Below are positions 1-8,082 of a DNA stretch of 10,877 nt, one piece after another (the stretch's first letter is position 1; each line of letters starts with the position of its first letter). The position numbers and the translations under genes were made by a program. The DNA is from Phoronis pallida (lineage: Eukaryota > Phoronida > Phoronidae), in NCBI GenBank assembly GCA_028565715.1, contig JAOXYC010223682.1:1-10877 (forward strand). The letters run 5' to 3'. The notes under the pieces are model-generated. The model searched no databases, had not been told where the DNA came from, and saw nothing but the letters and a program-made list of their open reading frames with translations.

Positions 1-198
1 ATTATATCCTGATGATGATTTATTGTTAATAAATCGAAACGTTGATTATGGAACTCTACATTACTGCGCTGTTACTTTCTAAAATAGGACTCGCTGTTTC
101 AGATAGATATATGTTGAATTAATTGTTTGAAACTAACATTTTGAAATTATTTGAGAACAAAACATGAATCTGATGAATGGACTGTTCCTGTCATGGCT

Positions 199-271
199 GT
201 CTCGTTAGCTCAGTTGACAGAGGACTTGTCTAGAATGCAAGCCGACAAGAGGTTCGATTTATTACCATGAC
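199..271 (+). repeat. Degenerate tRNA-like element / tRNA-derived SINE head
   Basis: Box A-like TAGCTCAGTTG is at 206-216 and box B-like GGTTCGATTTA at 251-261. Between them is a good anticodon arm: CTTGT (225-229) and GCAAG (237-241) enclose a seven-base loop CTAGAAT. The D stem is mostly paired, but the T stem and the standard acceptor stem are poor. A perfect 9-bp inverted repeat CTGTCATGG/CCATGACAG (188-196, 265-273) closes the element in place of a normal acceptor stem. A run of eight T at 281-288 could end Pol III transcription. The weak stems argue for a relic or SINE promoter, not a working tRNA gene. Confidence 0.6.
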
Positions 272-545
272 AGCGCAGAATTTTTTTTCAGATTCCAAAT
301 TTGAGAAGAAGTTCCGTTAAAAGAAAACTAAAGAAAAAGATACGTCGGTAACGGCTATTTTAAATATTAACACAAGAAAAAGATTGGTGATTTTTTCAAA
401 AAAAAAATTATGTGTCACAATGATTACACTTGCAGACAACACTTGAGAACATCCATCCATTTTTGACTGTGCCATTAAGTTCAGATCCAGATTTATTTTA
501 TTTCTGACTACCCAGTACACCTACATACCACCACGTAATTCTAGT

Positions 546-599
546 ATGTAAAAATAGAAGTCACTCGTCATATCACTGAGTGAAGACCACATTATGTGA
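546..599 (+). promoter_or_regulatory. Two start-stop upstream ORFs in the probable 5' leader
   Basis: ATG-TAA lies at 546-551 and ATG-TGA at 594-599. Both have A at -3, and both are out of frame with or terminated before the receptor ATG at 650. No other ATG falls between 546 and 650. If transcription starts upstream of 546 and the leader is unspliced, scanning ribosomes meet two minimal uORFs, which in other eukaryotic mRNAs can slow initiation. A longer 9-codon uORF starts at 420. The transcription start is not visible: there is no convincing TATA box. Confidence 0.45.
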
Positions 600-649
600 A
601 TCTCTTCCTCAACTTAGACACACCAGACTTCTTGCAGAACGATCTTAAG

Positions 650-3600
650 ATGTTCTATTGGACATTATCTAGTGTTCTATTTGTGGTGACTTCTTCGGTG
701 TTGGTACTATGTAAGGGGCAATACCAAAATGTAACAAGAATAGAGTTTTCAGGAGGCTATATCGCAGGTGATCTTGAAAACAAAACCGAAATTGAGAGAC
801 ACATCGAAATACAAACGGGATATCAAGCTGATATAACTTTGGTTGATTTCGATGTTCAAAAGGAAAACTGCAGTTTGATTAATATAAAACTGATTTCATC
901 TAGTGGGAGACTTCTGGAGCAAATATGTACAGCGCAATTGCAAGGGGAAATGTGGACAGTTCAAGAAAGTGCGAAACTGGTGTTGTACAGGAATTCAACC
1001 GATTATTCAGTCCGCTTCTTTTTGGCCGTGAACATTTTCCGAGTGAAAATGAGGAATAATAGTTTTTGCCTTACTGAACGTTCCGACACAAATTCAAAAC
1101 GCGGAGATATTTCAGTTATCCATCCAAGCATACCGGATCGATACAATTCATACCCCATAACATGTGCATGGCTTTTGATATCGAAACGTGCAGAAGACGT
1201 CGTTCATCTCGCCGTGCGTGAGCTTTTCACTGCCTTCTACGGCCCAGCTTGCTCACGTGAGAGGGTTGATATCTATGATGGATTTTTCCTCTCGTCTGAG
1301 CTTTTAGACAGGTCTTGTGGAAATAGATCAATGTTTGTGAAGACATCTCCAGAACGAGTATTAGTTGTTTTCGTTACCTTTCAATCGCACGAATCTAAAT
1401 TTCGTGCATATTTCCAATTAGACTTCGCTCGTGAAGCGCCATATCCTGACAATATGGATTTTATAAACAATGAATTTGAAGCAATGAGTGCGGGTTACCA
1501 CAGGGAATATGATATATGTCAGATGAACGCTACAGTTCCGCTTCTTCAGTGTATACGTAGGTGGGGATTTAGGTCACCTCTTGGTACTTACATTTCTAAT
1601 GTGACAGTAGAGTTCGATAGTCTTCCCCAAGGTTTTCGTTTCTCCATTTCTTGCGATGTAGATGGTGGACTTGTATGTGATGAACAGAGGGACAATCTTA
1701 CCATTACCTTCACAGTAGATGCGAGTAGTAATCAAACAAAATACTTAAAACTGCATGTAATTTACTTTGTACACACAGAAAGTGTTTCAAGTTCGATAGT
1801 AATAGATTATTTTGTGTACAGGCCAAAACCTGTTCACCAAGCGATCGCCGTTACACCAACCCCGCAGCCGATATTTTTCATCCTACCACCGGTGAGAATT
1901 CTTTGGTACTACATGGCAACTCGCAAGACCCACTTTCTGAAAGTAAATTTCGTTCAGATTGATATAGACACTCTCGATAGCTGTGACAATCAGGGGTTTT
2001 ATTTGTTTGATGGACAAGACACTTCCTTTCCAAAAGTTGGCCCCATTTGTGGATATTATTCGAAGGAATCTAACCTGAAACTCGGATCGGTTGTTTCAAG
2101 ATTTGTATCATCATCACCATATCTTACCATACACCTTTACACCAGGCTTGACAATTCTGGTGGTGGTTTGCAAGCACAGATTGAAGAATTTGAATGCCGT
2201 GGGATATTCCTGAGGGATTCCCGATTGGTTGTAGATGAACCTCTGCCTCCGTGCATCTTTGTTCAGAGGGAGACTTTCTTTTTTAACATTGTAAAACAAG
2301 ACCTTATCCTTAGGTCGAGCAATCCAGCATATGTTGTTTTAAGAAGTGCAAGTTTATCCAACCTCTGTACGACGCAATGTTCTATGTACGTATCACTTTT
2401 GAAAGGACGACCAATTTGCTCAAACAAACAACTAAAGCTTAACACCAGTGCACATTATGTTTCACACGAAGATGGTTATCTTTTGCGAACAAGTTCTCCT
2501 TGTGAATTTTCGGAATTGGAATTTACCTTCGTCTTTGACATTTATCAACACCGTGAATATGAAGAAGGTTGTCCCCAGTGTTTGCACTATCGTTTGCCTT
2601 TAATTTCGGACGTATCTGATATTGAATTGAATCCGGGACTGCACTATTCACATTCCTATACCGGTGCAATTTCATGGACTTTAAATGAGCCTGTTGCTAT
2701 TACACAATACAGCCATTACCGTTTTGAGTTACGGTTCACATCCTTCATTGCGTCGAATGCAAGTAATATAGCTGTGCAAGAATATTTATTTGCGCTGACG
2801 GGGAATGAAACCAGTTATACAAAACAACTACTTCCAACATTGGACGCGTATGAATTTGTCTGGACCTTCGACAGTAAAACTTTTTGCAAGGTACTTCACA
2901 CATTAGGAACTGATAGAGTCGTTATTTCAGCTGATGTTAACAGCCTTGTAAGACACATTGCTTTCGACTACAGTCTACAACTACTCTCGAGTCACATTCA
3001 AACAAGCCTCTTATCAGATTGCTTAGGTTCAGAATTGGATGTGTCTAAAAGTTCCTGTTACAAAATCATCATCCAGACATCGACTTGGACTGCAGCTAAG
3101 GATAACTGTGAAGCAATGGGCGGACATTTATTAAGCATCAACAACAGAGATGAACATGAACATATCGTGTCCTTGCTTGGCACAAAGTGGAAAAGAGATG
3201 TCTATACAGGTGTCACCTTTGTGGCGATATATACGGGTCTTCGTTTGCTGGATAACAATGTATTCCGATGGGTTGACGATAGTCCTCTTTCTTACTCCAG
3301 TTGGTATCATCCGGGGGACGCCGCAGCACCTTTTAAACGCTATCCATCACAAAATTGGGAAAATGACAACATCTTGAAAATCATTTCAAATCAGGTGAAG
3401 TATCAACCGACTTTGAATGATCGAGAAAATAGATGTGCAGTCATGGTGGTTCAAAACCCTTTAATTGGTGGTAGTTGGTTTATGGTCCCTTGTCATGTTC
3501 CATTATGTTCTGGTATTTCAATTTGTGAATTCGGTACAAAAGGTAGCAGTGTTATACCTACAGACACAGTTAGTAACGAAAGTTCTGTTGGACACGCGTC

Positions 3601-4137
3601 TTTGGGTTCGAAGCGTAGATGCCCATACATGTGGGTTTATTTTTCGGGAAATTGCTTTCGTCTCGAGACCAATCTTGGTGGCAATCTTAGTTTACCCTAC
3701 TCCCAAGCAGCGTCGCTCTGCTCCTTGTTAGGTGGAGGCCTGGCATCGCCAAATATGTTAGTGACCAAAGCCCTCACGCACTCGCTGAGGTATTCCCCTT
3801 TATACGGTTCCATATGGATAGACAGAATATCTCCAGATATATGCAGGTTGCTGCAGGCCTCTACGGTAGATCCAATTTGGAAAAGATATCCCAAAATAGA
3901 ATGGGATATAGTCAGCGGAGACTGTGGTAAAGTACAAACGATCAATGGACCGACCAATGTCTTGTGTGAGCGAAATGCGTTCATTGTTAACAGAACAGTT
4001 GATTGTCCCCCCTCGCAGATGGCGTGTAAAGATGGCAGTTGTGTTTCAACCTCAGTGGGCGGCTGTGACAAGCATCAGAACTTTCTAGAAAGAGTGGGCG
4101 TGTCAGATTGTGAGACGGCAAGATCAAAGGCGTTTAA
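650..4137 (+). CDS. Coding exon 1: signal peptide, CUB and CUB-like modules, two C-type-lectin-like domains, first LDLa modules
   Basis: This exon encodes 1,162 codons plus two bases without a stop. The leader is residues 1-23 (hydrophobic core after MFYW). The best CUB domain has four cysteines (C140, C172, C201, C223), 'CAWLL' and 'VDIYDG' (D207-G211). A second CUB-like stretch at about 408-516 keeps 'YLFDG' and 'ICG'. Residues 264-407 and 517-790 contain cysteines and N-glycosylation sequons but no family I recognise. Lectin domain 1 shows 'WTAAKDNCEAMGGHLLSI', 'TGLRLLDNNVFRWVDD' and a C-terminal 'PLCSGISICEF'. Lectin domain 2 is more divergent ('SQAASLCSLLGGGLASP', 'NVLCERN'). Neither has clear EPN/QPD or WND calcium motifs. 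The exon ends inside the second LDLa module. More than a dozen N-X-S/T sequons fit an extracellular chain. A single 3.5-kb exon for so many domains is unusual. Confidence 0.85.
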
Positions 4138-7100
4138 GTAAGTAGTTACGACAATTAAACGTACGGTACACTTTCCCAAAATAAGTTAAAACGCACTGTT
4201 TTTCCAGCTTAAAACTGACTTACCTTGAAAAACAATGGAAGTGTTTCTATGAATACAATAACATAATTATAAATTGAGTGTCACCTTATTACGACTGAGG
4301 CTTTTCCGATTATCACCGGAAATAGTGAAATGTGATTGGCCAGAAAGACAGTCGAAAATTACATTAGGTGGGGGTTTCATGATATAAAACTGACGGATGA
4401 GCTCAAAAGAAAACCACGAAAACGGTTGCTGGTAAAATGGTGGAATAACGTTAAATAAGAGCACACACAATGGTTCGCTCCCCAATAACAGTTATTCAAG
4501 GTTAAATGCTGATGATCAGCCTTTTTATTATTATTCAAGGTCAGTAAGAGTTGGCTAGGTAGACGGCCACCATTTTCAAGCTTAGGATAAAGCTTTGAAT
4601 AAAAAGGTGCTATATCGGGTGGCCAAAAAAAACGTTCCCAAATTTATTGCCTCATATCTCCTTAACTGAACAATCGGAAACGTTGAAAAATCATCCATAT
4701 TTACATCATATATTGGTCATTAGTAGCGGCAAAAATTTCAATACAATACATCAATAGCTGTTGACAGGGTAGCAAAATAAAAATGACAAGTCAAAATTTG
4801 CCGGTCCGCTTTAACTGCTTTATTTACGTCAAATAATGATGCGAGAAGCGAGGAAAGTTCATTCTGACAAGGCACATTGATTTTAGTGTACCATAAACGC
4901 CATTCAATTAATTTTTATGAAATTTGCAGCACAAACACAAAATGCATACGTGCAATGCATCCTAAATTTTTAGTGAATTTTAATAAAAAGTTCATGAGAT
5001 TCAAAATAAAAAAGGTCATCGAAAAATCAAATGCTATTCTTCAAGTTGATTCACTCCACTCTTCACATGGGTTTCGATGAACACTTTATACGTGATCAGG
5101 TGTTTGTGATAACACTCCAGTTATTGTATTTTACAATGGAATTCAAAATTGATTTTGAAACTATGAATCACTAGTTAGGTTTATACTACCATCTGGTAAG
5201 AGACCTAGCTGCTGAGTTACAAGTTAACCGAGAGATAACGTTTTGTGATACCTCGATCAATAATATCAAATAAATACAACAGAAGAATAACGTTTTTAAC
5301 GATTCACATTCAACACATATTATCATTGGCGGTAAACATATTGTTTTTTTATTAGTAGTAGTAGGGGGTGCTGGTGGCTTAGTGGTAGAGTGTGGGCATC
5401 TTAATCCGGAGGTCAGTGGATCGAACCACAGCAGGGTCGTCGCATTTGTGTTTTTGACACAACACATGTTCTTAATTGTATTTCACAAATATTTAGGTTC
5501 CCTTTGTTTACTTCTAGCTGCTCGAACAACAACTGCATATCTGTTTCGTTATTATGCGACTTCGTTGACGATTGTGGCGACCTTTCTGATGAAAGTGGCT
5601 GCGTCTATGTTCCGTGTACTGATGACCAGTTTGTGTGCGCATCAGGCCAATGTATTGGACAGAACAAAACATGTGACTTCATTGAGAACTGCTTTGATGG
5701 ATCTGATGAAGACGATGCAATTTGCAACTGGAAACAGAACTGTACTGATCATGGTGGATTCCGTTGCAGTAGTGGAATTTGCATCCCTCCAAGCAAAGTA
5801 CACAATCTTATCGTTGATTGCAAGGATCAAGAAGATGAAGAAGTAGATACGATAGAAAAGGACAGAAAATTTGGTCGGAATGGCACTTATGGTCCGTTCT
5901 GTCCATCACCAAGTCAAACACGCTGCAGAATTGATTATCCTTCATGTTTTGAAAGAAGCTCCGCTTGTATTTTTGACAAGGCTAATCTCTATACTGGATG
6001 CGGCGATAACAGTCATCTGAGCAACTGCCGTGACTTTCAATGTCCTGGAATGTTCAAATGCCCGGAGAGTTACTGTCTGCCACGTCACAGCGTCTGTGAT
6101 GGGGTACGGGATTGCATTGGTGGACTCGATGAACAAGACTGTGATACATACTCTTGTCCTGGTCATTTCCGTTGCCATGGTGAATTCAAATGTTTAGATC
6201 AAGAAAATGTGTGCGATGGAGTGTTTGATTGCTTGAAAGGAGATGATGAAAAGTTGTGTGATCTTGATATTGAATGTCCTGAAGGGTGTGCATGTATAGG
6301 TTATGTTTTAGACTGTGAAAATCAGGAAATTGCATTTAAAACCATGCCCAGGGGCTCCGAGACAATGCGGGCAATATATTTAAGAGGGAATTACCTCATT
6401 CCCATTGATCAACTGTTTATCAAAAACCAATTGTTAAACATTTTAGACTTATCACTCAATAACATTAGCCATCTGCCCCGTTACCTTTTTCAAGGTTTGG
6501 TTAACCTTAAACATTTGAGTATTAGCGGAAATAAGTTGACTCAGATAATCTCAAGTGTTTTCAATGGTTTACGGTTGATGACACTAAATATGTCTTCGAA
6601 TAGGATAAATGAAATAACATCCGAAGCTTTTAAGGGTTTAGAGGGTATCGTTTCAATTGACATGCGGAACAACGATCCATTCCTTTTGATTGACAACGGT
6701 ACTTTTAACCAAAGCATAATCTCACGTTTAGACACAGACAGTTTCAGATTCTGTTGTCTGGTTCCTAATCTGAAGACGTGTACACCGGAAAAGGACCCTT
6801 TCTCTTCCTGCTCAGATCTCATGTCAAACTCATTTTTGAGGGTGTCTCTTTGGGTTTTAGGCGTCTTGTCGTGTGTAGGGAATATTGGTGTGTTGATATG
6901 GAGACTCAAAGCGACTGTTGATTCGGTCAACTCTTTCCTTGTTACCAGTCTCGCTGCCTCTGATTTACTGACGGGCATTTATCTCCTTATCATTGCAGGA
7001 ACGGACTTGTATTATTTGTTGCAGGGACAATATTTTCTTCACGATCCAATATGGCGAAACAGTGTTGTCTGCAAAGTTGCTGGAATTCTCTCATTCATTT

Positions 7101-7738
7101 CAAGCGAAATGTCTGTGACAATCATGCTCATTATAACGACTGATAGACTGATCTGCTTGGCTTTCGTTTTTAGATTCCAACCTTTAACCTTCAAATGTGT
7201 GCGCACTATAATGTTTGTGGCAGTCATATTCTGGACTGTCATGGTGATTCTACCGCTTACTGGTTTAAGTTATTTTGGACAAGGACATGATTTTTACGGT
7301 TCCACATCTGTTTGTCTCCCCTTCACATTGACCTCAAAGGCATTTTCTGAGTTTAAACTTGGCGTCTTTATAATTTTCAACTTCCTTGCGTTTCTGTTCA
7401 TTGCCTTGTGTTACGTGATTATTTTTATTCGTGTAAGGAGCAGTAGACAAGCTTCTGGACAAATGGCTAGCAGTAAGGAGGTTACTCTAGCCAAAAGATT
7501 AAGCCTTCTTGTTTTCACAGATTTCTGCTGCTGGGTACCCGTGGTCATTGCTGGTATTATTGCCCTTGGTGGGACCACAATTCCCCCTGAGTTTGTGGCG
7601 TGGATGGCGGCAATCATACTACCAATAAACTCTGCCTTCAATCCATATCTGTATACGTTATCTTCTATTAAGCGCAAAAAGAAAACAACCCCAGCATCCT
7701 CTAGCACTAGCGGCAAAACTCTTGATACACGTTTATAA
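650..7738 (+). CDS. CUB/C-type lectin/LDLa/LRR G-protein-coupled receptor (GRL101/RXFP-like, type C LGR), join(650..4137,5518..7738)
   Basis: The predicted product is a 1,902-residue cell-surface receptor. Residues: signal peptide 1-23; CUB about 140-263; CUB-like about 408-516; two C-type-lectin-like domains about 791-961 and 991-1108; seven LDLa modules, some degenerate, 1119-1410; LRR N-cap 1416-1429; about five LRRs 1445-1560; Cys-rich hinge 1570-1593; seven helices 1604-1878; short tail. The start is the first in-frame ATG (650, A at -3), after a stop at 581, and it opens a classic hydrophobic leader. The LDLa-LRR-hinge-7TM part is typical of invertebrate GRL101 and the vertebrate relaxin receptors RXFP1/2, whose ligands are relaxin-family peptides. 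The N-terminal CUB and lectin domains are extra and suggest carbohydrate, matrix or pathogen binding (inference). The ligand is unknown. The two exons are joined because splicing restores frame and a complete LDLa module. Other coding or 5' non-coding exons cannot be excluded. Confidence 0.87.
4492..4541. repeat. 11-bp direct repeat TTATTCAAGGT flanking a 28-bp segment with a palindrome
   Basis: TTATTCAAGGT occurs at 4492-4502 and 4531-4541. The 28 bases between include the near-palindrome GCTGATGATCAGC (4508-4520). It may be a small duplication or an excision remnant; chance is also possible. Confidence 0.35.
4598..5274 (+). promoter_or_regulatory. Four intronic AATAAA hexamers (4598, 4776, 4982, 5269)
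   Basis: Canonical polyadenylation hexamers on the gene strand occur at 4598-4603, 4776-4781, 4982-4987 and 5269-5274, all in the intron after an in-frame stop at 4139-4141. AATAAA is frequent by chance in AT-rich DNA, so function is only a possibility, but none occurs in the 340 bp after the true stop codon. Confidence 0.3.
5368..5438 (+). repeat. tRNA-derived (Pol III promoter) repeat head in the intron
   Basis: Box A TGGCTTAGTGG at 5375-5385 matches the TRGCNNAGTGG consensus at every position. Box B-like GGATCGAACC is at 5418-5427, at tRNA-like spacing. The T arm can pair GTGG (5416-5419) with CCAC (5426-5429) around a shortened loop, and TGCTG (5369-5373) can pair with CAGCA (5429-5433), sharing one base with the T arm. 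TTTTT follows at 5451-5455. The truncated T loop means it is not a functional tRNA. It ends about 80 bp before the splice acceptor, on the same strand as the receptor. Confidence 0.65.
5518..7738 (+). CDS. Coding exon 2: LDLa repeats, LRRs, hinge, seven-transmembrane domain and stop
   Basis: This exon supplies residues 1163 (last base) to 1902 and ends at TAA 7736-7738. LDLa modules here are: the completed second one (to C1191, 'DDCGDLSDESGC'), 1196-1232, a degenerate one from 1238, an atypical one 1291-1333, 1338-1371 and 1376-1410 (both with 'CDGV.DC'). An LRR N-cap ('CPEGCAC') and about five LRRs follow ('LDLSLNNISHLP', 'LSISGNKLTQI', 'LNMSSNRINEI'). The hinge has 'DSFRFCC' and 'FSSCSDLM', typical of LGR type C. 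7TM marks: N1618 in TM1 ('CVGNIG'), D1645 in TM2 ('LAASDLLTGIYL'), likely disulphide C1680-C1761, D-R-L at 1705-1707 in place of DRY, 'CCWVP' in TM6, and NPYLY 1871-1875 in TM7. The cytoplasmic tail is only about 27 residues, basic then Ser/Thr-rich. The 7TM assignment is secure; the exact LDLa count is less so. Confidence 0.93.
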
Positions 7739-8082
7739 AGCATGGAGCTTTTGATGCGCATGTGCAGGATCCTCTTTGGAAATTTTGGTCGTTGCACGGG
7801 AGACATCAGTCATTCAAACCTATGAGCAAATTTTCTGAGCGGATGCTCTGTATCGGGAAATATGTTCTTGTTTGTGTTTCAATACTCGGTTTTAAGACAA
7901 TGGGGAATCAATTATGTGTGTTATAAAACACCCGGGTTCAAGTTTGCTCATAAATATGACTGCTAATTATTTAAAGACTTTTTTGGCCACCAATACGGTT
8001 AAAGCATCTTTAATGTATTGTTTTGTCTTGTGCATGTTTAATTTGTATAGCTTCTAGTGTTTGTGACTGTAATGTAATTGCG
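7739..8082 (+). promoter_or_regulatory. 3' flank / probable 3' UTR with only variant polyadenylation hexamers
   Basis: No AATAAA or ATTAAA is present between the stop codon and the MITE. The variants TATAAA (7922-7927) and CATAAA (7949-7954) are followed by a T/GT-rich stretch at about 8007-8070 that could act as a downstream element. The real cleavage site may be here or beyond; the sequence does not settle it. Confidence 0.3.

Larger units (their letters stand above)
4138..5517 (+). other. Phase-2 intron, 1,380 bp, splitting an LDLa module
   Basis: The donor is GTAAGT at 4138-4143, a full match to the U1 consensus on the intron side. The acceptor is TTCTAG ending at 5517, preceded by a pyrimidine-rich run (5499-5515). 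Exon 1 ends with two bases (AA) and exon 2 opens with C, giving Asn1163. The protein then reads 'AFNCSNNNCISVSLLCD', exactly the F-x-C....C-I....C-D spacing of LDLa. The intron holds a tRNA-like element (about 5368-5438), four AATAAA hexamers on the gene strand, an 11-bp direct repeat, and otherwise AT-rich sequence with no coding potential that I can support. Confidence 0.88.

Noticed and set aside
317-520. 67-codon reverse frame in the 5' flank
   Set aside because: Low-complexity, AT-driven, no motif and no neighbouring exon evidence.
596-649. Eighteen-codon N-terminal extension of exon 1 to GTG at 596
   Set aside because: There is no ATG in it; the ATG at 650 opens a proper signal peptide and has A at -3.
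3697-4071. Open frame of 124 codons on the reverse strand within exon 1
   Set aside because: It lies opposite the lectin-domain-2 coding sequence, shows no domain, and is explained as a shadow of the real frame.
5382-5846. Open frame of 154 codons on the + strand running from the intron into exon 2
   Set aside because: It starts in the tRNA-like repeat and is out of frame with the LDLa coding sequence; no cysteine pattern or domain.
6541-6978. Open frame of 145 codons on the reverse strand opposite the LRR/TM1-2 region
   Set aside because: It has no recognisable features, while the opposing frame encodes conserved LRR and helix motifs.
7411-7806. Open frame of 131 codons on the reverse strand across TM6-7 and the stop
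   Set aside because: Shadow frame; the + strand carries CCWVP and NPYLY motifs here.
7930-7945. CCCGGGTTCAAGTTTG resembling a Pol III B box
   Set aside because: No A box at a suitable distance upstream and no cloverleaf pairing.
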